Source of the DNA: Schaalia sp. 19OD2882
GTDB taxonomy: Bacteria > Actinomycetota > Actinomycetes > Actinomycetales > Actinomycetaceae
Direction of reading: 5' to 3'
Assembly (NCBI RefSeq): GCF_018986735.1
Contig: NZ_CP065521.1
Location: 434,001 to 498,000, forward strand
Length of the DNA: 64,000 nt
Under the pieces are notes generated by a model, which made no database searches, was not told the DNA's origin, and was given only the letters and a program-made list of their open reading frames with translations. The position numbers were made by a program, and so were the translations under genes. Positions 34,307 to 42,414 of the stretch are shown here, one piece after another (the stretch's first letter is position 1; every line of letters begins with the position of its first letter).

Positions 34307-35908
34307 GTGAGTGACGTGACCCCGAATCCTGACATCGACATGACCGCCGAGGCCGACGAAACCCCCGAACAGGTGCGTGTGCGTGAAGAAAAGCGTGAAC
34401 GCCTGCTGGCATCCGGACAGGAGGCCTACCCGGTCGTCCTGCCCATCACGACCACCATCGCCCAGGTGCGCGCCACCTACGGGCACCTGGAAGCCGGTGA
34501 GGAGACCACCGACCAGGTGGGCTTGGCCGGACGTGTCATGCTGGCGCGCAACGGCGGCAAGCTCTGCTTCGCGACCCTGCAGGACGGAGCCGGCCGGCGC
34601 ATCCAGGTGATGCTCTCCTTGGCCGAGGTCGGCGAGGAATCCTTGGCGGCCTACAAGGCGGACGTCGACCTGGGTGACCACCTCTTCGTCCACGGGCGGG
34701 TCATCAGTTCGCGCCGCGGAGAACTGTCGATCATGGCCTGCCCGGGTGTGGCCCCTGCGGGTCTGTTCACTCCCGGTGTTGACGAGGGTGAGGCCGTGCC
34801 CGCATGGAAGCTCGCCGCCAAGTCGGTGCGCCCGCTGCCCAAGACCTACACGGCCGAGGACGGCACTGAGATGTCCTTGTCGGAGGACATGCGCATCCGC
34901 CGCCGTTACCTGGACATGATCGTGCGGCCCGCGGCCCGAGACATGGTGCGCATGCGTGCCGCCGTGGTGAAGTCCTTGCGCAGTTACTTCGACGAGGCCG
35001 GGTTCATCGAGATCGAGACGCCGATGCTGCAGAACCTGCACGGCGGTGCGGCGGCCCGGCCCTTCTCGACCCACATGAACGCCTACGACACGGAACTGTT
35101 CCTGCGCATTGCGCCCGAGCTGTTCCTCAAGCGTGCGGTTGTCGGCGGCGTGGACAAGGTCTTCGAGATCAACCGGAACTTCCGCAACGAAGGGGCGGAC
35201 TCCTCGCACAGCCCCGAATTCACGATGCTGGAGGCCTACGAGGCCTACGGCAGCTACGACACGATGGCCACCCGCACCCGCGAGTTCATCCAGAAAGCGG
35301 CCCGTGACGCGCTGGGCACCGAGGTGGTCACCCTGGCCGACGGCACCACCTACGACCTGTCGGGCACGTGGCGTGAGATCTCCATGTTCGAGGCCACCGC
35401 CGACAAGCTCGGCCGCGAGTTCACCGTGGAGACCCCCCTGGACGAGCTGGTGAGGATCGCCGAGGAGCTGGGCGAGGACGTGGCCGACCACTGGGGTCCG
35501 GGCAAGGTAGCCGAGGTGATCTTCGAGGCCGCCGTGGGCGATGACCTGTGGGAGCCGACCTTCGTTCGCGACTACCCGGAGGATTCCAGCCCGCTGACCC
35601 GAGGTCACCGCTCGAAGAAGGGCCTGGTGGAGAAGTGGGACCTGTACGTGCGCGGCTTCGAGCTGGCTACGGCCTATTCGGAGCTGGTGGACCCGGTCAT
35701 CCAGCGTCAGCGTTTCGAGGCCCAGGCCCTGGCTGCCGCCAATGGCGACCCGGAGGCCATGGTCCTGGACGAGGACTTCCTGATGGCCATGGAGTACGGA
35801 ATGCCTCCGGCCGGTGGAATGGGCATGGGCCTTGACCGTCTGCTCATGGCCCTGACCGGCCAGGGCATTCGCGAAACCATCACCTTCCCGCTGGTCAAGC
35901 GGCTCTGA
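34307..35908 (+). CDS. lysS: Lysine-tRNA ligase, class II
   Basis: Charges tRNA-Lys with lysine using ATP. It has 533 residues. The N-terminal OB-fold anticodon-binding domain (about 70-170; GLAGRVMLARNGGKLCFATLQDG) is followed by the class II catalytic core with motif 2 FRNEGADSSHSPEFTMLEAY and motif 3 GMGLDRLLM near the C terminus. The GTG at 34307 opens MSDVTPNPDIDMTAEAD. Its promoter lies back to back with the second MerR promoter. A hairpin follows the gene. Confidence 0.95.
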   Translation: MSDVTPNPDIDMTAEADETPEQVRVREEKRERLLASGQEAYPVVLPITTTIAQVRATYGHLEAGEETTDQVGLAGRVMLARNGGKLCFATLQDGAGRRIQVMLSLAEVGEESLAAYKADVDLGDHLFVHGRVISSRRGELSIMACPGVAPAGLFTPGVDEGEAVPAWKLAAKSVRPLPKTYTAEDGTEMSLSEDMRIRRRYLDMIVRPAARDMVRMRAAVVKSLRSYFDEAGFIEIETPMLQNLHGGAAARPFSTHMNAYDTELFLRIAPELFLKRAVVGGVDKVFEINRNFRNEGADSSHSPEFTMLEAYEAYGSYDTMATRTREFIQKAARDALGTEVVTLADGTTYDLSGTWREISMFEATADKLGREFTVETPLDELVRIAEELGEDVADHWGPGKVAEVIFEAAVGDDLWEPTFVRDYPEDSSPLTRGHRSKKGLVEKWDLYVRGFELATAYSELVDPVIQRQRFEAQALAAANGDPEAMVLDEDFLMAMEYGMPPAGGMGMGLDRLLMALTGQGIRETITFPLVKRL

Positions 35909-35928
35909 GGCCCGAACCTGCGGACGCC

Positions 35929-35961
35929 GACGCCGCCCGGGGCAGAGCCTCGGGCGGCGTC
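35929..35961 (+). terminator. Terminator after lysS
   Basis: The GACGCCGCCCG (35929-35939) and CGGGCGGCGTC (35951-35961) arms form a perfect 11-bp stem, 20 bases after the stop codon. No U-run. Confidence 0.65.
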
Positions 35962-36009
35962 CGTGCGCTGTGGGGTCTCAGTGGCCGCGTCCTTGGGGAT
36001 GACAGTACA

Positions 36010-36052
36010 CACCTAGAGGCGTAAGGTGTCCACTACCTTGTAGTTCTAGGTG
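36010..36052. promoter_or_regulatory. Nested 43-bp dyad, likely PadR operator
   Basis: Outer arms CACCTAGA (36010-36017) and TCTAGGTG (36045-36052) and inner arms AAGGT (36023-36027) and ACCTT (36035-36039) share one centre at 36031. The site lies just before the PadR-type gene and its ribosome site, so autoregulation is likely. Confidence 0.65.
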
Positions 36053-36065
36053 AAGGGGGGTGGCG

Positions 36066-36425
36066 ATGAGAGTCAACAAGGACCTCGTCGCGGCAGCGGC
36101 GACCCCAATGGTCCTCGGTGTCCTCGCAGGTGGTGAAGAGTACGGCTACTCCATCCTGCGGCGCATCAAGCACGCCTCGAAAGGACAGCTCGACTGGAGC
36201 GAAGGAATGCTCTACCCCCTGCTCCACCGTCTCGAAGCCCAAGGCCTCATCACCAGCCGCTGGGGCACCGCCGACAACGGCCGCCGCCGCAAGTACTACG
36301 CCCTCACCGAGGCCGGCGCCGCCGAACTCCACGGACGCACCCACGCCCTCGACCTCGTCACACGCACCCTCAAGGGCCTCGTCCCCGAGGGCGGAACGGA
36401 AGTGGAACGCCGTGCACACTGCTGA
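36066..36425 (+). CDS. PadR-family transcriptional regulator
   Basis: It has 119 residues. A winged-helix domain contains VLGVLAGGEEYGYSILRRIKHASKGQLDWSEGMLYPLLHRLEAQGLI followed by the wing TADNGRRRKYYALTEAG, which is diagnostic for PadR. The ATG at 36066 is chosen because GGGGGG sits five bases upstream; GTG 36060 would start within it. The gene overlaps the next one by 14 bases, the common pairing of a PadR repressor with a permease-prefix membrane protein. It probably represses both genes through the nested dyad upstream. Confidence 0.9.
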   Translation: MRVNKDLVAAAATPMVLGVLAGGEEYGYSILRRIKHASKGQLDWSEGMLYPLLHRLEAQGLITSRWGTADNGRRRKYYALTEAGAAELHGRTHALDLVTRTLKGLVPEGGTEVERRAHC

Positions 36426-37776
36426 TGACACCCTCACCGCAGGCATCCGAGCTTGGCGTGACGAACTCTCACGCACACGTGGTCTGTCCGCACGGGACCT
36501 CGACGAACTCGAAGACCACCTGCGCAGCCAATACGAAGACCTCACACACTTGGGCCTCAGCCCGGATGAAGCAATGCTCGTCGCACGCCACCGCCTCGGC
36601 AACGGAGGAGTCGTCGCCGAGGAATACCTCCATGCCCACCCCGAACGCGCATGGAACCAGGCATCCGTCACCGCCGCAGACGCCCTGGGCGCAGCGAACC
36701 CGCCATGGCACCTCGCCCTCGCCCTCGGCATCGGCCTGGTGGCCGGCCTCCTCACCCACGCCCTCGCCGTCGACCCACTGCGCCTTCCCGGAGAGGCCGT
36801 CCAACGTGGCGCCACCCTGATCCCCCTGGCGGCACTGTCCATGTTCCTCGGACTCACCGCACGCAGCCGCGACCGCTTCGCCCCACTCCTGCCCGGCCTC
36901 CTCCTCGTCGCAGGAGCCTTGGCAGCCACCCTGTACCCGACGGTCGGCGCCGGCCAAACCCTTGTACTCACCGCGACCCACCTGCCGGTCCTCATCCTGG
37001 TCGCCGTGGGGACCGTGCACCTGGGGGCGCGCTGGCGCGACCTCGACGCGTGGATGGAATGGGTGCGATTCCTCGGAGAAGGAATCATCTTCTACGTCCT
37101 GACGGCCCTGGGAGGAGGAGTCGTCCTGGCCCTTCTCATCGCCATGTTCGAAGCCATCGGCATCCGCGCCTCCGACGGCCTGGCCGACGTCCTCAGCTGG
37201 ATCTACGTCACCTGCGCCGTCGGAGCGATCCTCGTGTGCGCATGGCTGGTCAAACTCAAGAAGGCCGCCACCGAAAACGTCGCCCCGGTCCTGACCGCAC
37301 TCTTCACACCTGTCATGACGCTGGTCCTGGTCAGCTACCTCGTGGTCGTCGCCGTCACCGGCAACCCCGTCGACGTGGACCGGTCGGTCCTCATCGCATT
37401 CGACGCACTGCTGATCGTCGTCGAAGCCATCGTCCTGTTCACCGTGTCGGCCCGGCCCCATGACGCGCGACCGCGAGCCCTGGACCTCATGCAGGTCGTC
37501 CTGGTCCTGGCCGGAATCGTCGTGGACGTCCTGCTGCTGTGGGCCATGTCCGGGCGCCTGTGGGAATACGGGGCCTCGCCCAACAAGCTTGCAGCCCTGG
37601 TGCTCAACCTGCTGCTGCTCGTGCACCTGGTGGGGGCACTGGTCGGATACCTGCAGGTCCTGCGGGGCGGTTCCGCGCGCCCACTGGAGCGTTGGCAGTC
37701 GCTGGCCCTGCCGGTCTTCGGCGCTTGGGCGGGCATCGTGGCTCTGGCCTTCCCACCCCTGTTCGGCTTCGCCTGA
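36412..37776 (+). CDS. Membrane protein with permease-prefix domain
   Basis: It has 454 residues from GTG 36412. The cytoplasmic N terminus (1-85; RTRGLSARDLDELEDHLRSQ...DEAMLVARHRLG) matches the permease prefix domain seen after PadR genes. About ten hydrophobic helices follow. There is no ATPase gene beside it and no transport signature that I recognise, so its role is unknown; it may sense or modify the envelope under PadR control. The gene runs in the same direction and overlaps the regulator. Confidence 0.75.
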   Translation: MHTADDTLTAGIRAWRDELSRTRGLSARDLDELEDHLRSQYEDLTHLGLSPDEAMLVARHRLGNGGVVAEEYLHAHPERAWNQASVTAADALGAANPPWHLALALGIGLVAGLLTHALAVDPLRLPGEAVQRGATLIPLAALSMFLGLTARSRDRFAPLLPGLLLVAGALAATLYPTVGAGQTLVLTATHLPVLILVAVGTVHLGARWRDLDAWMEWVRFLGEGIIFYVLTALGGGVVLALLIAMFEAIGIRASDGLADVLSWIYVTCAVGAILVCAWLVKLKKAATENVAPVLTALFTPVMTLVLVSYLVVVAVTGNPVDVDRSVLIAFDALLIVVEAIVLFTVSARPHDARPRALDLMQVVLVLAGIVVDVLLLWAMSGRLWEYGASPNKLAALVLNLLLLVHLVGALVGYLQVLRGGSARPLERWQSLALPVFGAWAGIVALAFPPLFGFA

Positions 37777-37835
37777 AGCACCCCAGTTCCGGTATCGACC
37801 TCGCATTTGGCGTGAACGCGTCCGAACATGCTTTA

Positions 37836-37871
37836 CAGTGATACCGATCTTCTGATCTTCGGGTGTCACTG
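37836..37871 (+). promoter_or_regulatory. Hairpin competing with the RAT site
   Basis: CAGTGATACC (37836-37845) can pair with GGTGTCACTG (37862-37871), nine of ten Watson-Crick plus one wobble. The right arm is the left half of the RAT element, so the two structures exclude each other. Confidence 0.5.
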
Positions 37872-37887
37872 TGCGGCAGGCATCACC
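37861..37887 (+). promoter_or_regulatory. RAT-type antiterminator site for a BglG-family protein
   Basis: The leader contains GGGTGTCACTG and GGCAGGCATCACC separated by TGC. This matches the order of the ribonucleic antiterminator consensus (GG-x-TTGTTACTG then GCAGGCAAAACC) bound by BglG/LicT proteins. It is 57 bases before such a gene, so the operon is probably under sugar-dependent antitermination and self-controlled. Confidence 0.6.
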
Positions 37888-37943
37888 GGGGGAAGACGCC
37901 GGCTGGACACGCCGACGTCAGGCCCGCTCGAGGAGGAGCACAG

Positions 37944-38825
37944 GTGACCGAGGAACGCGCGCACGAGGTGGCGCACACCTATCGGGTCACGCACGCCCTC
38001 AACAACAATGCCGTGGCCGCTGTGGCCGACGGATCCGACATCCCCACGATCCTCGTCGGCAAAGGCATTGGATTCGGGCGCAAGGCGGGCGACCGCATCA
38101 CCCCCGACCTCGTCCAGGAACAGTACGTGGCCGTGGGCCCGGACCACATGCAGTACGTCAACCTGCTCAGCTCCATCAGTCCCGACCTGCTGGCCGCCAT
38201 CTCCGGCGGCCTGGAACTGGCCGAGGAGCAGCTCGGAAACCTGCACCCCTCCGTCTACCTCATGCTCACCGACCACTTGGCCTTCGCCGTGGCGCGCCTG
38301 AGGGAGGGTGAGACCATCGAGAACCCCCTGCTGGCGGAGATCAGCGCTCGCTTCCCCCGAGAGTTCGTCGCCGCCGAAGTCCTCCTGCGCCACGTGAATT
38401 CGCGCCTCGGCCTGGATCTGCCCATTGACGAGGCCGCCTTCGTCACCCTGCACCTGCGTGCCGCATCCACCGGAGCGCCCGTCAAACAACCCCTGAGCCA
38501 GGCCAACGCCTTGGCCGACCTCGCCGAAACCGTACGACGCCGCCTGGTGGGGCCGTCCTCGCCCATCGACGAGACCTCGCGGCGCGAGCTCACCGCCCAC
38601 TTGGCACGGCTGGCCGACAGGGCCGGCAAGGCCGAGTTGCGCGCGAACGCCGCCTTCATGTCCATTCGCCGTGACCTGCATGACGAGTACGAGCAGGCCG
38701 AAGCGATCCTCGAACTTCTTGTGGGCGACCAGAACACGCCTGTGGCCCTCAAGAACGGGGAGGCGGCCCACACGGCCGTCTTCCTGCACGGTTGGCGCCA
38801 GGACCTGGCCCGCCGCAATCCCTGA
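37944..38825 (+). CDS. BglG/LicT-type PRD transcription antiterminator
   Basis: An RNA-binding antiterminator controlled by PTS phosphorylation. It has 293 residues. The N-terminal CAT RNA-binding domain (about 10-55) has HALNNNAVAAV and ILVGKGIGFGRKAGD, which are diagnostic. PRD1 follows, with His111 (LTDHLAF) and His170 (FVTLHLRA); PRD2 contains RRDLHDEYEQ and ends VFLHGWRQDL. The GTG at 37944 has GAGGAG upstream. The PTS genes downstream and the RAT element upstream make a closed loop: unused sugar leaves EIICB phosphorylated and the regulator inactive. That mechanism is known for the family. Confidence 0.92.
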   Translation: MTEERAHEVAHTYRVTHALNNNAVAAVADGSDIPTILVGKGIGFGRKAGDRITPDLVQEQYVAVGPDHMQYVNLLSSISPDLLAAISGGLELAEEQLGNLHPSVYLMLTDHLAFAVARLREGETIENPLLAEISARFPREFVAAEVLLRHVNSRLGLDLPIDEAAFVTLHLRAASTGAPVKQPLSQANALADLAETVRRRLVGPSSPIDETSRRELTAHLARLADRAGKAELRANAAFMSIRRDLHDEYEQAEAILELLVGDQNTPVALKNGEAAHTAVFLHGWRQDLARRNP

Positions 38826-38861
38826 AAACACACCTGCATCGCAACTCGAAGGAGAGTCCAC

Positions 38862-40445
38862 ATGGACGCGATCATGGCCCCGCTCCAGAAGCTGGGGAAG
38901 GCCCTCATGGGCGCGGTGGCGGTTCTGCCCGTCGCCGCCCTGCTGCTGGGCATCGGCTACCTCATCGACCCTGAGGGCTGGGGCGAGAAGAGCATCATTG
39001 CCGCCATCCTCATCAAGGCCGGCGGCGCAGTCCTCGACTACCTCGGATGGATCTTCGCCATGGCCATCGCCTTCGGCCTGGCAAAGGACTCCAACGGTGC
39101 TGCCGCCCTGTCGGGCTTCATCGGCTACAGCACCGTCACCGCACTGCTCAGTGAGAAGGCCGTCGCCGGATACCGCGGTCTGAACCTGGAAGAGCTTGCC
39201 GAACCGGAGAAGTTGGCCTGGGCCGCCGAGGGGTGGAGCAAGATCAACAGCGGCAACCCCCTAATCGGTATCCTCGTGGGTGTCCTGGCCGCATGGGTCT
39301 ACAACAACTTCCACAAGACGAAGCTGCCCGACGCGCTGGCCTTCTTCTCCGGGCGCCACCTGGTGCCGATCCTCACCTCGTTCTTCTCGATGATCCTGTC
39401 CGGCATCCTCTACTTCGTGTGGCCGTTCCTGTACTCGCTGCTCTTCCACTTCGGTCAGTGGATCGTCGGACAGGGCGCCATCGGCGCCGGCATCTACGGC
39501 TTCTTCAACCGACTCCTGATCCCCTCCGGTCTGCACCACGCCCTGAACCAGATCTTCTGGTTCGACGTCATCGGCATCAACGACATCGGTGACTTCCTGG
39601 CCGGCGGCAAGACCATTGAGGCCGCCAAGGCCGCCACCGACGCCGCCACCTGCCCGGGTGTGTGGGACGGCTCCCAGTGCCTGGTCCAGGGCTATGTCGG
39701 CATGTACCAGGCCGGCTTCTTCCCGGTGATGATGTTCGGCCTGCCGGCTGCGGCCTTGGCCATGTACCTGCGTGCCGACTCCAAGCGCAAGAGGATTGTC
39801 GGCTCGCTGATGCTGGCCGGAGCGCTGGCCTCGTTCCTCACCGGTGTGACCGAACCCCTCGAGTTCTCCTTCATGTTCGTGGTCCCGGTGCTGTACCTGG
39901 TGCACGCCGTCCTCACCGGAATCTCGGTGGCGGTGTCCGCCGCCATGCACTGGACCGCGGGCTTCGGTTTCTCCGCCGGCGCCTTCGACATGTTCCTGTC
40001 CTCGAGCAACCCTGTGGCCAATCAGTGGTGGATGCTGCTGGTCCAGGGCCTGGTGTGGGCCGTCATCTACTTCACGGTCTTCTACTTCCTCATCCCGATC
40101 CTCAACCTGAAGACCCCTGGTCGCGGTGAGGACGACGACGAGGGCGCCGAGTTGGCCGAGGGCGTCGAACCTTCGGACTCGGCCCTGCAGATTCTCCAGG
40201 GCCTGGGTGGCGCGGCGAACATCGAGGCGATCGACTACTGCGCGACCCGCCTTCGCGTGACGGTCAAGGACCATGCGCTGGTCAAGGAGAGCGTCATCAA
40301 GCAGGCTGGTGTGGCCGGAATCATCCGCCCGTCGCAGAAGTCGGTGCAGGTCGTCGTCGGCACACAGGTCCAGTTCGTCTACGACGAGGTGGCCCGCGTC
40401 CTTGCCTCCAGCTCTGTCGAGTTGCGCGGCGAGCAGGCCGTCTGA
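38862..40445 (+). CDS. PTS glucose/N-acetylglucosamine-type transporter EIICB
   Basis: Membrane permease that imports and phosphorylates a hexose. It has 527 residues. EIIC runs from residue 1 to about 420 with GAVAVLPVAALLLGIGYLID, FIPSGLHHALNQIFWFD-like and GVTEPLEFSFMFV motifs. EIIB covers the C-terminal 80 residues with phospho-cysteine Cys460 in IDYCATRLRV. AAGGAG precedes the ATG. The gene lies 36 bases after the antiterminator and 21 bases before EIIA. Glucose is likeliest from the subfamily, but GlcNAc cannot be excluded. Confidence 0.92.
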   Translation: MDAIMAPLQKLGKALMGAVAVLPVAALLLGIGYLIDPEGWGEKSIIAAILIKAGGAVLDYLGWIFAMAIAFGLAKDSNGAAALSGFIGYSTVTALLSEKAVAGYRGLNLEELAEPEKLAWAAEGWSKINSGNPLIGILVGVLAAWVYNNFHKTKLPDALAFFSGRHLVPILTSFFSMILSGILYFVWPFLYSLLFHFGQWIVGQGAIGAGIYGFFNRLLIPSGLHHALNQIFWFDVIGINDIGDFLAGGKTIEAAKAATDAATCPGVWDGSQCLVQGYVGMYQAGFFPVMMFGLPAAALAMYLRADSKRKRIVGSLMLAGALASFLTGVTEPLEFSFMFVVPVLYLVHAVLTGISVAVSAAMHWTAGFGFSAGAFDMFLSSSNPVANQWWMLLVQGLVWAVIYFTVFYFLIPILNLKTPGRGEDDDEGAELAEGVEPSDSALQILQGLGGAANIEAIDYCATRLRVTVKDHALVKESVIKQAGVAGIIRPSQKSVQVVVGTQVQFVYDEVARVLASSSVELRGEQAV

Positions 40446-40466
40446 GTCGACACCGGAGGAGTCGCC

Positions 40467-40952
40467 GTGTTCGGTTTCGGAAAGAAGAAGCTCACCGTGT
40501 CCGTGCCCTTCTCGGGCGAGGTCGTCGCGGTGCGTGACGTGCCGGACCCCGTGTTCGCACAGGGAATGCTGGGTGAGGGTTTCGCCGTCATCCCTGCTGC
40601 CGACGCCACCACCGTTGAGGTGTGCGCCCCCGTGTCGGGTCGCTTGGTCAAGGTCTTCAGGACCCTCCACGCATTCGGCATGGTCAGCGACGAGGGCGTC
40701 GAGTTGCTGGTCCACATCGGACTGGAGACGGTCGAAATGGGCGGCAAGGGTTTCGAGGCTCTGGCCTCCGATGGCGACCAGCTGGAGGCGGGGCAGCCCG
40801 TCATACGCGTGGACGTCGCGGCAGTGCGTGAGTCGGGGCGGGACCCGATCACTCCTGTGGTCTTCTCCAAGCGCAAGCAGATCAAGGATGTGTCCGTGAC
40901 GACCGGCCGTGCTGAGGCAGGCGCCAAGGTCTGCACAGGCGTCATCGCCTGA
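40467..40952 (+). CDS. PTS EIIA component, glucose family
   Basis: Cytoplasmic phosphocarrier between HPr and the EIICB permease. It has 161 residues. The beta-sandwich domain has PFSGEVVAV, the GFAVIPA segment, and the two active-site histidines His68 (TLHAFG) and His83 (LLVHIGLETVEMGG), the latter being the phosphorylated one in the family. A stand-alone EIIA encoded beside its permease suggests a dedicated rather than a general Crr. GGAGGAG precedes GTG 40467. The operon ends at a strong hairpin. Confidence 0.93.
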   Translation: MFGFGKKKLTVSVPFSGEVVAVRDVPDPVFAQGMLGEGFAVIPAADATTVEVCAPVSGRLVKVFRTLHAFGMVSDEGVELLVHIGLETVEMGGKGFEALASDGDQLEAGQPVIRVDVAAVRESGRDPITPVVFSKRKQIKDVSVTTGRAEAGAKVCTGVIA

Positions 40953-40966
40953 CGCGCCAGTCGGGA

Positions 40967-41003
40967 GGGCCCGGCGGAGGGGAAACGCCCCTCCGCCGGG
41001 CCC
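40967..41003 (+). terminator. Terminator of the PTS operon
   Basis: A perfect 16-bp stem (left arm 40967-40982, right arm 40988-41003) of G/C-rich sequence with loop AAACG is followed by GTTCTC. It starts 15 bases after the EIIA stop. Confidence 0.88.
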
Positions 41004-41078
41004 GTTCTCATCCTCGTCCTTCGTGGGACCCGCCCTCGTGGTCGTGTGGTGCGCAGATTCCCCGACAGGGTGATCGAC

Positions 41079-41112
41079 GGCCGAATCTCACGGAATGGCG
41101 GACGAGTCTCGC
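41079..41112. repeat. Two degenerate copies of the GTGAGATTCGTCC repeat
   Basis: GGCCGAATCTCAC (41079-41091, one mismatch) and GGACGAGTCTCGC (41100-41112, two mismatches) match the inverted form of the repeat before panC. They lie between the PTS terminator and the end of the uridine kinase-like gene. Confidence 0.6.
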
Positions 41113-41128
41113 GGAAGAGGGGAGGAGG

Positions 41129-41752
41129 TCAGGTGGCCAGGGTGTGCAGGACTTGGGCGGCCTCGTCCAGGGAGTGCACGGGACGGCAGCCATCGGCCTG
41201 CCACTGGCGCAGCAGCGCCGGCTCCTTCGTGGCAAGCACGACCCCGCGCCACAACAGGACATGAGCGGCCTTTCGCCCCTCGCCCAAGTCGCGCAGCAGG
41301 CGGAACCACATGTTGCGCAAGGGCGAACGCGCAATGCACAGGGCATCGGCCAGGACCCCCGCATCGCGCAGGCGCCCGACCAATTGGCTTGCGAAGATGC
41401 CCTCCGCGATGAACACCTTCTCGCCCTCGTCAAGGGCCCAGGTGCGCACCGCAGTGCGCCTGTTCGACGGAATGTCGTACAGCGGCACCTGCGCCGAACC
41501 GGTGCGGCAGATCTCCACCAGCGCCTCGAAAGCCTCCTCCGCCCACCACGAGGCGGGGTCGTCCCAATCGATGAGGCCCGACGGGTAACGCGGCATGTCC
41601 GGCGCCGTGTCGTCCTTGTAGAAGTGGTCCAGCGACAGGGAGCGAATCCCCGTGCGGGTCGACAGGGAGGTCTTCCCGGAGCCTGACGGCCCGGCCAGGA
41701 CGATGACGCGGGCGCGCAGGGGCTCGGGCGAGGGCCCTCCTGCGATGTTCAC
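41129..41752 (-). CDS. Uridine kinase-like P-loop kinase
   Basis: It has 207 residues. P-loop GPSGSGKTS (21-29), the SLDHFYKDDTAP segment and IDWDDPASWW are shared with the uridine/phosphoribulokinase fold, as is EGIFASQL. Relatives phosphorylate uridine/cytidine or act on other small substrates; the C terminus is diverged. The GTG at 41752 overlaps the lutC stop (GTGA), so this gene is translated as the fourth member of the lactate operon, an unusual partner. Confidence 0.8.
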   Translation of the reverse strand: MNIAGGPSPEPLRARVIVLAGPSGSGKTSLSTRTGIRSLSLDHFYKDDTAPDMPRYPSGLIDWDDPASWWAEEAFEALVEICRTGSAQVPLYDIPSNRRTAVRTWALDEGEKVFIAEGIFASQLVGRLRDAGVLADALCIARSPLRNMWFRLLRDLGEGRKAAHVLLWRGVVLATKEPALLRQWQADGCRPVHSLDEAAQVLHTLAT

Positions 41753-42414
41753 CGATCGGTGACCAGGACGACCCGCAGGCGCCGCGGCCCGTGGACCCCG
41801 TTGACTCGCACCAGCTCGATGTCCGACGTGGCCGAACCTCCCGCCAACCACGTGGTCGGACGCTGTGGATGCTCGCCGAGGATCTTGACCGCCTGGGGAA
41901 CCGTCGGTTGGACCGTGGAGGCGTCGACGACACACACATGCACGTCGGGCAGCAGCGTGATGATGCGCCTGCCCTGGTCTGCCTCGCCGTCCAGGGCGAT
42001 GGCACCCGACAGGGAAACCGCCGTCCGAGATGCGGTGACCACGGCGTCGACCTCGGCCAGGCGCATCTTGTCCACAGGGGTCTCCACCGAATCGGTGAGC
42101 AACTCGCGACCGGAGGCGCCCGCCGCCTTGACCCAGGACGCGTCCAGGCCGTGCGGGACGACGACCGAACGGGCATCGGCCTCGTCAAGGAATGTGGCGA
42201 CGGCTTCGGCCACGCCGGAGGCCGGAACCTGGGCGACCTCGGCGGAGTAGTCCTCAAGTGCGGCGACGAACTCGGCCAGGACCGGCGCGGAACCGGGAGC
42301 GTCCTCGCCTTCGCGCCGGTAGAGCCGCTCGACCGTGTCCGGGGGCGCCGCATGTTGGGACGTGGACAGGGACTGACGCAGGGCCGCCAGGATCTTCCGC
42401 TTGTCGTCGCTCAT
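41749..42414 (-). CDS. lutC: Lactate utilisation protein LutC
   Basis: LUD-domain subunit of the LutABC L-lactate oxidising complex. It has 221 residues with ATG 42414, AGGAGG six bases upstream and a one-base overlap with the lutB stop (TGATGA). Features are VVPHGLDASWV, DAVVTASRTAVSLSGAIAL, TLLPDVHVCVV and the C-terminal TTWLAGGSATSDIELVRVNGVHGPRRL signature. It works with LutA and LutB in passing electrons from lactate to the respiratory chain. Confidence 0.92.
   Translation of the reverse strand: MSDDKRKILAALRQSLSTSQHAAPPDTVERLYRREGEDAPGSAPVLAEFVAALEDYSAEVAQVPASGVAEAVATFLDEADARSVVVPHGLDASWVKAAGASGRELLTDSVETPVDKMRLAEVDAVVTASRTAVSLSGAIALDGEADQGRRIITLLPDVHVCVVDASTVQPTVPQAVKILGEHPQRPTTWLAGGSATSDIELVRVNGVHGPRRLRVVLVTDR

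Noticed and set aside
36469..37869. Long minus-strand frame opposite the permease-prefix membrane protein
   Set aside because: Shadow frame rich in Gln, Asp and Gly with no domain; the plus-strand gene has clear membrane helices and a known partner.
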